A DNA stretch of 64,000 bases, from positions 13,217,913 to 13,281,912 of the forward strand of contig JANVCC010000030.1 of the NCBI GenBank assembly GCA_025345505.1, given 5' to 3'. A model generated the notes under the pieces. That model was not told the DNA's origin, ran no database searches, and saw nothing but the letters and a program-made list of their open reading frames with translations. The DNA comes from Todiramphus chloris collaris (Eukaryota > Chordata > Aves > Coraciiformes > Alcedinidae). Below are positions 12,588 through 24,700 of this stretch, piece after piece. Both the position numbers and the translations under genes were made by a program. The first letter of the stretch is position 1. The number at the start of each line of letters is the position of its first letter.

Positions 12588-13629
12588 GGCAGTGCTGTGG
12601 GGCACGGGGCTGGGGCTCCGCTCGGCTGGCTGCGTGTCGTTCTTCTGGGCTTGGCTCCCGGTGGTACGGGACAGCTGTCCCCTGCTATCGTCAGCTGTTC
12701 CCAACAGACACAGGGGCCGGGGAGGGACGGGTGACCACCCACACCCCCCCCCCCCAGCGGGGTGAGGCCAGTTTGTTGTGAAACTCCTCTGGCATTTTGT
12801 GCCCGGGGTGTTTGGAATTGAGTCTGGGGTTGAGTGAACTCTGCACCTCAGTTTCCCCCTGTCCCCAAAGAGGGGTAATTCTCCCTGCAGCAGACACCCA
12901 GGCACCCATAGGTTATGGTAAAGGGGTGCTCCCCTGCAAGCTCCCCCAGCAGTGCCCCGTCCACCCTGCAGGGAGGTGGCTGCCCCTTTGTGTAGAGTGG
13001 GAATGGGGCAGGCAAGTCCCACCATGTCAGCCTGGGGAGTGATGCCCACTTTGGGGGTCCAAATCCCGGTGGGCCCTGTGCTGGGGCAGGGTGGGGGGCA
13101 GTGAGATTCCTGGCTCAGGGGAGAGGATGTGACAGCTGTCCTGGGCCACTGCCGGGGAGGGGAGCGTGTCAGCTGTGCCCCCTGAAACCGGAGCCCCGGC
13201 ATCCCACTGCTGAGCTGGGGAAGGAGATGTCCCTCTTGGCCCCCAGCCGGATGTTCAGGGGGGGAGGGTCACTCGTCGGTCTAGCAGAGGGGTCAGGGAT
13301 GGGGGATGATGTGAGCACAGATGGGGTCTCTACCCACTGCAGTGGGTATACAGGCGATGGTGCCATGCTGGGATGGTCCATCCCCAGCCCATCCTGTACC
13401 AAGTGCTCAGCCCAATGCAGGTAGTAGGATTGGTACCACCATAACCCTCCTGGAAACACCCCTTCCAGACAGCTGAGCACCACCGTGCTCAGGACACCTG
13501 ACAGCACCCATTCCCTGGGTGGGCATCACCCTCCCCAGCGCACACACAGTGCTCAGGTTGGGCACCATGCCCAAGGGGGACACTGAGAGCAGCCACCAGC
13601 TCAGCACCCTTCAGGGAGAAGCATTCAGA
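12588..13629. other. CHRND-CHRNG intergenic spacer with CHRNG promoter
   Basis: About 1 kb separates the CHRNG start codon from the CHRND poly(A) signal on the same strand. It should hold the CHRNG promoter and 5' UTR. It contains four CAGCTG E-boxes, a C-run at 12747-12759 and G/C-rich sequence. No further gene is seen. Confidence 0.7.
12672..12697 (-). promoter_or_regulatory. CHRNG: Paired E-boxes of the CHRNG promoter
   Basis: Two palindromic CAGCTG sites lie at 12672-12677 and 12692-12697, 85-110 nt upstream of the CHRNG ATG. Paired E-boxes bound by MyoD-family factors drive muscle AChR subunit promoters, and chicken gamma has been described as E-box dependent. A second pair lies further upstream at 13133-13138 and 13170-13175. 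The sites are seen directly; function is inferred. Confidence 0.6.
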
Positions 13630-13635
13630 TTTATT
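13630..13635 (-). terminator. CHRND: CHRND poly(A) signal
   Basis: Canonical AATAAA on the minus strand, about 57 nt after the CHRND stop codon, implying a very short 3' UTR. Confidence 0.7.
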
Positions 13636-13691
13636 TTCCCAAGCCAAGGCAGGTGAGCAGGGGGCTAGCAGATGGGACCCCCCTACACCCC

Positions 13692-16600
13692 CTAGATGAA
13701 GCGCTTGTTCTCCTCCCGGTAGTCATAGAGGTCTCCAGCAAAGGGCAGTGGTGGTGGGTGGTTGTAGATGCCCATAAGGAAGATCCAGAGAGTGGCCACC
13801 ACCAGCGTGGGGGTGATGATGAAGAGGCAGAGGCGGTCCAGGGTCCGGGCCACAAGGTTCCAGTTGTCCTTCTCCTGGGGAGGAAGATGAAACTTGGGAA
13901 GGGCACGGTTGGTAGAGGGAGGCCCCTCTGCTTCCTCCGTGCCCGTGGCCCCCACCTCGTTGTAGCTGTTTTGCTCCCGTATATGTTTGACGATGAAGTT
14001 GGCACTGTCAACAACTGGTTTTATGTGCTCATAGAGCTGCTCCTCACCCGCATCTGGCAGTGCCAAACCTGGGGGCAAGAGGTTGGTGAGATGGGCTCCG
14101 AAGGGCTGCCACCCCTGGAGACCCCATTCCTTCCCCCTTCCCTGTGCCCCTGCAGAGGGGCCGAGGCTCACGGGCAGGGGTGATGCGGCTGGCCAGCCCA
14201 TGCCGCTCCGACTGCTTCTCGAACATGAGCTCGCTGCGGGACTTGACGCTGAAGTACTCCTCTGCCTTGGTGATGTAGCCGACTGAGCTGCAGCGCCGGA
14301 TGCACGGGGCGCCCACCGGGCTCTCGGCCGGCTGCAACATGCCCAGCAGGCGAGGCAGGGTCTCCAGGAAGACCTGGGGCATGGGAAGGAGTGTCAGGTC
14401 CCTTGGCTACCTCCCCAGTGCAATGCCACCTTGTCGCCCACCTTCTGCCCCCGACCTGGGTACGCAACCCCTTGGAGCAACACAGATGGGACACCCCAGC
14501 GCGATGCCAGGGTTGTGCTGTCCCATGCCCTCTGTGGGACATGGTGCCACCCCTGTACCCACCCAGTTTACCCAGACCAGCACCCTGCTCACCTCTTTGA
14601 CCCAGTCAGACATGATATGGGTGCTGGGGGTGCGGAAGTGGAAGTTGAGGACCACAACGCAGATCAGCACCACAGCTGTCACCAGCAGCATGATGAAGAG
14701 CAGGTACCTGTGGAGGGCACAGATCTGGGGCTGGCATTGCCACAGGGGCTGGGCACGGGCAGAGCTTCCCTCTGGCACCATGAGGACCACTTCATGTCCC
14801 CACTACACCCAGCAGTGCCCAGGACTCACTTGCCAATGAGGGGGATGGCGTGCGAGGTGGCGGGCAGGCGCTGGGAGATGAGCAGGAGGAAGACAGACTG
14901 GGCCAGGAGCACTGAGATCACCAGGGTCATCTTCTCACCACCTGGAGAGCAGGTGACCTCAGGCAAACCCTGCTGCAGGCCCCCATCCCAGATCCCAGTG
15001 CCCCCGGTGCCGGGATTGCCCTTCGGTGTCCTGCCATATGGTGCTCTATATATGGTATTCTATTATGGGAGTACCCCAGGGTATCATGTGCCCAAGTGCA
15101 CCCCTGCCAGAGTGCCTGCCTGGCATGATCATGTCCTGCACGGGGGTGTCGCAGTACTGGGATGTCCCCATGCTGGGCATCGGGGTGCGCCTCTGTGCCA
15201 GGACCTGGTGCAGGAGTGGGACATGGAGACACCCCATAGGGTGACACCTATATGAGGCAAGGGTGCCGTGGGGCTCACTCACTGTCGGCGGGCAGGTAGA
15301 AGACGAGGATGGCCATGAAGGCAATGAGGATGCAGGGTGTGACGATGTTGATGACATAGAAGAGCGGCTTGCGCTTAATGATGAGGTAGAAGGTGATGTC
15401 CTGGTGCTCGCTGCTCTCAGGGGGCTGGTCAGGGTGGATGTTCTTGCGAGCTGGGCGGTGTATGATTTCCCATTCCCCATTCTCTGTCAGGACACATGGG
15501 ACAGCACATGGCATGGGGGTACCCCTGCCTAGCCCATCGTCACCATCCCCGCCAGTACCAGTGTCCTTATCCTGGATCTGGGTAACTCCAAGCCTGGTGA
15601 GATCAGTGCCAGGGTGCCAAAGCCCCGGGTACTCAGGTATTTTCATGGCAGGATGCCCCAGTGCCAGGGTACCCCCAAGCCCCGTACAAGGTGTCCCACT
15701 GCCGCAGGACACAGCAGAGAGCACAAGCGTTACCTGTGAAGCCTTCGGGGTCAATGATGATCCACTCCACTGGGTAATCCTTGCCTGTACTTGGGTCACT
15801 GTCCTGCTTCAAGTGCATGCTGATCTCCAGGGCACTGTATGCCAGCGAGCTGACCCACAACCGGGGGGGACAGGTGGTCAGGGGCTGCACCTGCTGCTTG
15901 GTACACAACACCACACCACCCACCCACCCTGACCTCTGCCGTGATGGACGTTGGCCACCAAATCATCTGCAAACCCCCACCTTGCTGTGCCCCAATGGCA
16001 AGGGAAGGTGCTGGCAGCAGTGGGCACCATAGGATACCGGGATGTCCACCTTGCTGCCCAGCCTTTCCCCGCCCAGCCAGCCCCTGGCACCTGAATTTGA
16101 GGGTGCAGTTCTGCCAGTCAAAGGGGAAGAAGTTGACGTTGATGGGACAGGCGCTGCGGAAGATGGCAGGGGGCAGCCAGTAGACGCTGCCTGTGTCATA
16201 GATGAGGACGTTGCAGTAGTAGGCAATCTCAAAGAGCCCATCATTGCTGTGCCAGGAGAAAGCCAAGGTGATGGTGGGGCTGGTGAGGGCAGGGGGAGTT
16301 CTGGGCACCCACTGGACACAGCTCAGTGGTTTCAGGAGGGGAAACTGAAGCATGGCTCACTTGTTCTCCAGGACTATCTCAGGCAGCCACAGCATGTCTG
16401 GTGGCAGGCGCAGCACCTCAATGCCCCCGAACTCTGACTTGTTCCACTGCAGGCGGTAATCGGTCCAGCCCTGGAAGGGGGATCCCCACGACACCTCCTC
16501 ACCATGTTGGGCCACTGCATTGCCCGTGCCTCAGACACGCCATCGTGCCACAGTGACCTACTCACGTGCTCGAGCCATACGTTGGTGGTGAGAGTCTCAT

Positions 16601-17672
16601 CCACCTCTTTCTGCAATTACAGTGTAGGGCAGTGAGATGCTATAGCCATGCCCAGCAGCCGTCCCCTTCCCCAGCCCAGGACCCTCAGCCTGCACCAGCC
16701 ACGGTTCAAGGCAGTGGCCTCAGGACTCCCCCACCCAGCCAGCCCGAGGGGTGAGGCATGGCTGGGGCACCCCATCGTAGGTACTCTCTGCTGGGGCTCA
16801 CCAGTGAGATGAGATTGGAGAGGGTGAGGGCCAGGTAGACGTCCACAACCTCACTGGTGGAGACAACGGGGCGCATCTCCTTGTCATAGGCCCTCTCCTC
16901 AAAGAGGTAGTGGATGAGCCGCTCCTCATGGTTCACGCAAAGCCCACCTGGGAGTGTGGGGTCAGGCAAGACAGGGAGAGCTAGGGGGGGTTTCTGGGCC
17001 CAGCATAGGGATCTTCTGGAGTGTTTGGTGAGGGCAAGGTGGTGTAAGAATGGAGAGGACAGGAGCAGGCCAGGACACTGCATGTCTGTGGTGCACAGGG
17101 GCATGAACACAGGACACGTGGAAATGATGGGCATGCGGGGGTATGTGGGCATAGGGCAAGGACGTGGGCACAGACAGAGGGACATACAGATACAGACCTG
17201 CACGCACAGGGACACGCAGCACTTGGGTACAGACATGTTGGCATTGTGCACGTAGGGGGATGCACACACAGACACACAGGGACCCATGGACACAGACCCA
17301 GTATATACAGGGACACATGGTGATAGATGCAGTGTCACTGTGCACACACGCAGGCACACACAGACACAGTGACACTGCACAGACAGACAGACACACTGCC
17401 CAGGCAGGGACACAGCTCTGTGTGGCACAACCAAAACAGAAATGCAGGGAATGCTCAGTGGTGGGATTCCACCGGGCTATACCCAAAATGCAGACCTGGG
17501 GACACTTGTGACCAGCTTGGACCTTGCCACCATCACCCTGTACCAACCCCATCAAGGGGGCCCAGAACCTCCCCCAGCAATGGGGCAGCTCTGTGCCCAA
17601 GACCCCAGGACCCCACTCACCTGACAGCACCAGTGCCCCGAACAGGGCCAGCCGCCCCAGCAGGTCCCCCAT
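13692..17672 (-). CDS. CHRND: Nicotinic acetylcholine receptor delta subunit (muscle)
   Basis: Obligate subunit of both fetal and adult muscle receptors. Twelve coding exons (minus): 17621-17672, 16802-16947, 16566-16610, 16361-16470, 16091-16246, 15734-15849, 15283-15483, 14830-14941, 14593-14707, 14172-14373, 13956-14068, 13692-13874. All are GT-AG, phases close, and the product is 516 residues. It starts [15 protein letters not shown] (signal peptide). The Cys-loop is Cys150-Cys164 with FPFDWQNC. M1 is in exon 7, M2-M3 in exons 8-9 and M4 in exon 12. The loop motif [18 protein letters not shown] distinguishes delta from gamma. Exon sizes 45, 110, 156 and 115 match those of CHRNG, reflecting the ancient tandem duplication. 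The gene order gamma-delta-PRSS56 matches human. Confidence 0.96.
17080..17420. repeat. Degenerate ACACAG-rich minisatellite in CHRND intron 1
   Basis: Irregular tandem units of the type gggacacacagacaca recur with many substitutions across about 340 bases of the first intron. Long accidental open frames on both strands come from this repeat and are not genes. Confidence 0.7.
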
Positions 17673-18425
17673 GAAGTGCCCGCAGTGCCTTTGTGCCGTG
17701 CCAGGCCCTGGCCACCTCCCTGCTTGGCCTGGCTGAACGGATGTCCGGCTGCTGGCCGGAGCAGATGGATGGTGCCAGGTGCTGAGGGGGAAGGGTGCCG
17801 GCGCCACATACCCGCTCCCACCCCTCTCTTCCGGCACCATTATGCCCGGAGAAGGGGAGACAGGCAGATGCAGCTGGCCTTGCCAGTCCCACAAGCATCA
17901 GTCCATCACCCTGAGTACGGGCGCCCCAGTATGGGCATTGGTGGGCACTGTGAGGAGCGGTCCCTTCTCTGCTGCTCAGTCCCAACAATGCTGCTCAGGG
18001 CCGATGGGCTCCCTGCAAACAGGAGGGGCTGGTACCCACCAATGACCAAGGGCAGCACCACCTGGCACTCACTGCTGGCTCAGGGCATGCTTGGCTCTTG
18101 CACCAGCAGGAGGTTTCATGTGGGTCCCCAGTGGGTTGGCACCAGGGGTGGGCACCGGTGCTGTGCTATGGTTGCTGTGGTGGGCAGGAGTGTCCAGCCC
18201 TGAGGGGGGGGACTGGGGAGTTTGTGCCAGACTGGGCACAGTGTTGATGCTGGGGCCAGGAACCGAGGCTGGGAGCATTGCTTCAGGGCACAAGGGAATA
18301 GGAACGGGGATGCGCTGGGATGTCATATCCCCCATGGAAATTCCCCCACCAGCACCCACCTCACCAGCACTACCTGGCACAGCACTCACTTCACACGCAT
18401 GAGCTACCGGAAAATAGAGCCCCTC
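17673..18425. other. CHRND-PRSS56 spacer with probable CHRND promoter
   Basis: Between the CHRND start codon and the PRSS56 poly(A) signal. It contains E-box-type sites near the CHRND start (CAGATG at 17760-17765; CAGATG directly followed by CAGCTG at 17865-17876), compatible with muscle-specific control. No gene is seen. Confidence 0.5.
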
Positions 18426-18431
18426 TTTATT
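18426..18431 (-). terminator. PRSS56: PRSS56 poly(A) signal
   Basis: AATAAA on the minus strand, about 325 nt after the PRSS56 stop. Downstream sequence on that strand is G/C-rich. Confidence 0.6.
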
Positions 18432-18752
18432 GAAAAATAAACCTTTCTCTGTACAAATAAATAACAGCCCAGGTGCCTCTGAGGACAGTGAGGTGGAGGT
18501 GGGATTGCCAAGGGAGGGGTCCCAGGGGAGAAGAGGGCTGTAATCACTGGCTGATATGCTCCAGGTACCCCTCAGCACCCCATAGCCCCAGGGCTGTCAG
18601 GAAGTGCCAGTGGAAGGAGGGAAACTGAGGCACGATGGGGGACAAAAGGGTGTAAGAGCCTGAGCTGGGGAGGGGGCTGGGTTTGAAGGACATGAGAAAC
18701 CCCTGCCCCGGCATCCTGTCCATATGTTGGCACGGTGCCCCAAGGAGCACCA

Positions 18753-21700
18753 TTAGGTTTTCAGCGCCTCAAGTGCCAGAGCGACGAGGCCAGGCATGCT
18801 GCGGGCCAGCGAGTCGCTCTCTAGCCCCACGAGGCCAGTGAAGGCTGTGGGGCGGCCCCCCACCAAGGCCCGCACCTGCGCCCGGTACAGCCCCTTGATG
18901 TTTTTGGAGCCCAAGTCCACCAGGATCTGTGGAGAGATGACACCATGAGTCCCAGGGGAGCCAGGGACACAGTGATGGCCTGTGAGGGGACACTGCCTGG
19001 CTGCCAGGGTGGGTGGCTCAGAGTAGCAGGACAGGGCTCTCACCTCCTGGAAGGTCATGGCTAGGTCTGGCTCGGGCACCCGCAGCACCCAGGAGTACAG
19101 CTCCCGCACCGCACCCACTCGCACCGCAGACTCGTTGAGACCAGGGCAGGCTGCAGCCCCTGGCACGGGCAGGAGAGAGATGGAAGGGGGACATCAGGGA
19201 CAATTCGCAGGGGTATCGCACTGCTGACCACCCCGGGGAGGAGCAGCTGTGCTCTGGGGATGCTGGGGGAGCAGAGGCAGCGTATCCCCATGGAGGGGAC
19301 CATCCCACCAACATGTGACAACAAGCCCTAGGATTGGATGCGAAGCTGAGACGAGCCTTGCCACCTTCCCATGGTGGCATGTGGCATCCTGCATGGCCAG
19401 GAGCTGTGGAGCACTTACCTCTGCCTACACCTGCCTCCTCCTCTTCCTCCTCCACCCCCGGCAACTCTGTGGGCACCAGCTCACGTTTCTCCCTCAGCGC
19501 AGACCCTGCAACCAAGAGAGGTGTGAGAAGCCCGGCGGGGACACGGCCAGTGGGCACTGCCCGGGCACAGAGGCAGCGGGTGGATGGACACCCCACTGCC
19601 TCATCGGCCCCAGCCCCCCCAGGCTCCCGGGGCTCACGGCTCGGCGCAGGGGTCCCTGCCAGCTCTCCAGGTGCCCATCGTGTCTCCGTGGCTTCAAGAG
19701 GGCTGCTGAGGTCCAGCTCTGCCCGCAGCTGGGTGAGGAAGGCTCGTCCCTGTCCCACCAGCTCCTCCACCACCTTCTCGCCTTGCTGAAGGGAATGGGG
19801 GACAGGATGGGAGGGGCACCCATGGGCATGGCCAGGTGCAGTGGCTGAGTGTAGGGCAGGGCTGGGCTGGTGTTGGATGGGGCACTGGGGACACATGATG
19901 TCTTTATAGCCATGTTCGATCAGATCCTAAGCTGTGGGGTCAGACTCATGGCTGGCACAGCACTGGTTGGACTGGGACCATTGCTTTCAGCTAGAGAGAG
20001 TGAAATGCCCACTCTGTGGTGTCAGAGTGGGAAGTGCCACCACCTCTGTGGCTACTCAGAGGATGATGTGCCCAAGGGATGTCAGGAGGGGACACAGGGG
20101 GACTGCTAGGCTTTGGTCCTTGGTGGCACTGTCACTAGAGGGGTGAGGGCTCCCCCCCAGCCCGTTCCTCCCCAAATACCTGCAAGAAGAGCCACGTCTC
20201 CCCAGGGAGCTGCCCTCTGTCCGAGGTGGGTACCGGGGGGCTCCCCCCTGACATGTCCCTCAACACCTCCACCCAGTCCTGCAGCCGGGGCCCCACAGCC
20301 CTGAAGAGGCCTGCGAAGGGGGGCGGCTGCCCAGCCCCCTGCCTGCAAGCACAGCAGGGAGAGCTCAGCCGGGCACCTGGTGGCAACCATCCCCTGGGCA
20401 GTGCCACCCCCTGCCCTGTGCACCCCTGGTGGGACCTGGGCAACCTGGGGGGCTGTGTACACCTCCCTCCAGGTGTGCCCTGCTTGCAGGAAGAGCTTCA
20501 GGTTGTCTCCAAAAAGGCATGTCACTGCCTATGGGCATCTTGCCCCCCCAACCCTTTAGCCCCCTATACCCCAAGGCCCACCATTGCCTTACCTGATGGG
20601 GGGTCTCTGGGGTCCCTCTGCCGTGGGTCTGGGCTGGACCCCTGCCACAGCTGGGGCTGTGGGGACAAAAGGGGACAAGAGGGACAAGGGGTAGAGGAGC
20701 CCCAGAGGCAGGACAGGGCAGGCTGCTGGTGCCCTAGTCTCTGGTATAGCGGGGACTGATGGGACCCCAGGCAGGGACAGAGTGGCCCAGCTGGGAGGGT
20801 ACCTGGGGCATCCCTGCGGGCACGGTGGGGGAAGAGATGCCCGTAGATCTTGCCCAGGAGCTGGGGCAGGGCACGGGTGAGGAAGGAGAAGTCAAACTGG
20901 TTTCGGATGAAGTCCCCAGCCTGGCGCAGGAGATCCACCAAGGTCTGGGCGTAGGAGTGCAGCTCTGTGGGTGTAGTGGGAGAGCCATGGCCCCAGCACT
21001 GCAGTGACCCATGCCACCAGAAGTGGAATCCTTCCCCACACCTTCACCCAGCACAACCCCATGGCTCACCACATCGTCTCATCCTGGCACGGCAGGTCTC
21101 TTCAGCCAGGCGGGCACAGGTGGCCCGACCCTGGGGGGCCCGGCAGGACCCAGCGTAGAAGGCGCAGAGGCGGGCACGCTCTGGCGGCTGCTGCTCAGGG
21201 GGTAGCTGCGCCAGCGCCAGCAGGTCAAAGCAGCTCGGTTCCCGGCTGCCAGGGGCGGCTGTGAGGGCACCAGGGATGCCATGAGGTGCCGAAGGCACTC
21301 CTGGGGTGATGTATCCCTGCAGCACCCTGGGCATCTCTGTCCCCTCTGGCATGGCCAGTGGCACTCACGGTCCATCTGGAGGCTGAGCCAGTCCACGAAG
21401 GCAGTGACACGGGTGTAGACTCCCGGTTTGCCCCTCTCGCCGCAGCCGTCTCCCCATGAGGTGATGCCATAGAGGACAAAGCGGTGTGAGGAGGGGTCCT
21501 GGCACGCCAGCGGGCCCCCTGAATCGCCCTGGAGGTATGCCTAAGTGTCAGTCAGAAGTGGGACCCCAACAGCTCTGCCAGGCTGTGGTGTATGCTCAGA
21601 GCTGCATGCCACAAGAGATTTTTGAGCTGTGAGTCTGACAACCCCCCCAGCCCTGGGTATTACCTGGCAGGAGTCGATGCCCCCAGACAAGTACCCGGCA

Positions 21701-24700
21701 CAGAACATGGTGCTGGTGAGCAGGTCCTTGCCCAGTGCGCCCCGGCACGTCTCCTGGCTGAGCAGCGGCACCTGCGCCTCCATCACCACATCGGCTGCTG
21801 GACCCTCTACCAGGTAAGGCACCTGTTACGGAGTCCCTCATGCCCAGGAACCCCCCTCTTTCTGCACCTCCTTGCCCTGGCATGGTGCACTGGCACTGCA
21901 CACCAAAGAGGGCACTGAGGGGGAAGTTCCCTAGACTCCACGGGTGTTGGGGTGGCATCTACCTTCATAGAGAGATCCCCAGCCTGCGATGTAGCAGGCG
22001 GTGCCGGGACTGGGCTCCGTGGGGCCACTGGGCAAGCACACAGGACTGATGGTGGGTGATGGGACCAGTGGCACTGCCAGCTCCAGCAGTGCCAGGTCCC
22101 CATGAAATGTCTTGGGATTAAACTGGAAGGAGACGGGGGATGTTAGTGGGGTGCCCTGAGATGTGCACAGGGAGGTCAGGGTGGGTGCCCACCTCCACCA
22201 ACCTTGGGATGAGGCAGAATGCGCCGGACGGGCACCGCCTGTTTGCCCGCACCCGGTTTGCCCAGCTCGTGGTCGCCTACTACCACTGTCCATGCCAGCT
22301 CGTTCCGGTTCCTGGCAGGGTGGGAGACAATGAGTTAGTGGGGGACAAGGGTGCCATCTATGCTCCCCCCTGCAGGGACAGTGCTCCTACATTGGCGTGT
22401 CCCCCAACATACCCAGCAAAACAGTGGGCCGCAGTGAGGACCCAGGAGTGCCCCACCAGCACCCCTCCGCACATTAGCTCCCCGTGGAGCCGCACCGACA
22501 CCAGCCAGGGCCAGGACCCCGGCAGGGCCACGCTGCCGCCCATGATCCGTCCTTGGGGGGCTGTGGAGTTGGCTTGGGGACCCCCACGGCGCCCGCAGCT
22601 CCCTGGGGGACAAAGATGGGGTGAGAGGGGGGTCCCACAGCCCCATTGCTGGGAAACTGCCTATCCCGGGTGGGCACGGGGCGTCTGGGCATGGTGGTGC
22701 TGGGAAGGCCGTGGCAGGTGGAGGGGGTGGCGGGTGACCCCCGGGGAGGTCAGGCTGTGCCGGGTGCGCTGTCAAGCCTCATTGTGCTCACGGAGGCAAG
22801 TGGGCGGCGGGCTGGGGGCACCCCGCAGCCCGGCAGCTGCTGACGCTAACCTCTGCCCCCTGGCCCAGCAGGGAGCTGGGGGGGGCGGGGGCACCTGCAG
22901 GCATGCTGGGGAGGGGGGGTGGTGGGCGCTGCGGGGCCGCCCTGGCTCACCTGGCATCGCCGTCTCTGCTGATGCATCGGGGTCCAGGTTTGCAGCTGCC
23001 ATCCCTGCAGGGACAAGCTGTCATGGTATACTGGGACAGACTCCCCCCGCTATAGTCACCAGCACGTCCGTGCTGTCCCCAGTTCCCCCCGGCTCCTCTC
23101 AGTGCCCACCAGATCCCCATCATCCTGAACAACCATCCCTGTCCCACCCCAGGTGTCCTTGTCACTCCCAACACCTCGATGTTCCCAGTCTCTTCCCTTG
23201 CCTCATTCCCCCACACTCCCCTCTTTCCACCCCAGATTCTCCATCACCTCTCAGCTCCTAGTCCCCCTGAGTCTGCTCCATCAATCCCAACCCCTTCACC
23301 CTCCCCATCTCCCCATCCCACCAGAGATCCCTCATCACCCTATCGTATGTCCACCAACCAACCCAGTCTCCTCGCCCCACCCCAGCACACCCTGTCACCC
23401 CAAATGTCCCATATCCCCTCCAGGTAATCCCATGTGTCCCTTGAGCATGCCCCATTTGCTATCGTAGGGTCTCCCCTCTCTGGGAGGAGCTGGGCCGATG
23501 CAGGTGCCCACTCACGGCACTCCTGGAGACGGTGGCGGCAGAGCCGGGCGCTGAGTGGGGTGCAGGCTTGCTGGGCCCCCTCGGGTGGGCACAGGCGCTG
23601 GTAGGGGGCACAGGCCTGGCTCAGAGCCCAGTTGCGCTGGGGTAACTCGGGCAGTGCCTGGGCATCCAGCAGGGCCTGGCAGCTGGGGGGCATGGCAGGG
23701 GGCACAGCTGGTGCTGCAAGAAAAGCAGGGCTGTGGGCATCCCCCTGTTCTCCCTGCTCACCTCCACCCTGGCTACTGCAGGATCCACTTTGGGGCAGGT
23801 AGAAAGGAGGAATGATGGGACTGCAGCGTTGGCATGTTTTGGTAGGGTCTCTTGGGTGATGGGATATGTTTCTGGGGGGATCTCTTGGATACAAGGGATT
23901 GGGCAATGTTTCGGGTAGGGTTCCAGATGATGCTTGGGTAGGATCTAGAGAGGATGGTAAACTGCGTGGGTAGGGTCTCTGGGTGACGTTTTGGTAGGGT
24001 CTGTAGCAGTTAGGGCTATGGTTTAGGAGTCTGGGCGCTGTTTTAGTAAAGCTTATAGGATAAAGCCTATAGGAGAGAGGGTACTGTTTGGGTAGGGTCT
24101 TGGGGTGCCATTTGGTAGGGTTTCTAGGAGATGGGGTCATGCTTTGGTAGGGTCTCCAGGCATAGGCCCATGTTTGAGTAGGGTCTCCTGGGCATTGGGT
24201 GGTATTTGGATAGGGACCCTGGACAGTGTTTGGGTGGGGACCCTGGGCTCTGTGTGGGTAGTGTCTCCTGGGGATGGGGCCATGGGGGCCAGGGGGCCAT
24301 GACTCACGTGGGCAGTGCTGGGTGAGGTTGCCGCAGGGGGGGAAGAGGCAGGGGGCACAGAGCCCGCAGGCCCCCCGCTGCCGCTGCTGCTCAGCCAGTG
24401 CCCGCTCCAGTGCCAGCAGTGCGCTCCTCAGTGCTGCCTCCAGAACCAGTGTCCCCCGGCTCGACAGCGCTGCTGGGCAAAGGCAGGGCATTCAGACCCC
24501 GGGTGCCCCCACCACTGCCCCTACCACAGCCACAGGGTGCCCATGCCCCAATATCCCCATGGTTGGAGTCAGGCTGGGCACAACCTATCACGCAATGGTA
24601 TTGCCTAGGATGAGAGGCATGACTGTCACCTCCCTAGTGGAGTTGGCACATGGACACATGGCATGGTGAGGGTGTTTGCCCAGGCCTCTCTGTGCGTGCT

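Noticed and set aside
16962-17894. A 310-codon minus-strand frame across CHRND intron 1
   Set aside because: It includes CHRND exon 1 in the wrong frame and a CACA-rich repeat. The CHRND exons in phase explain the locus.
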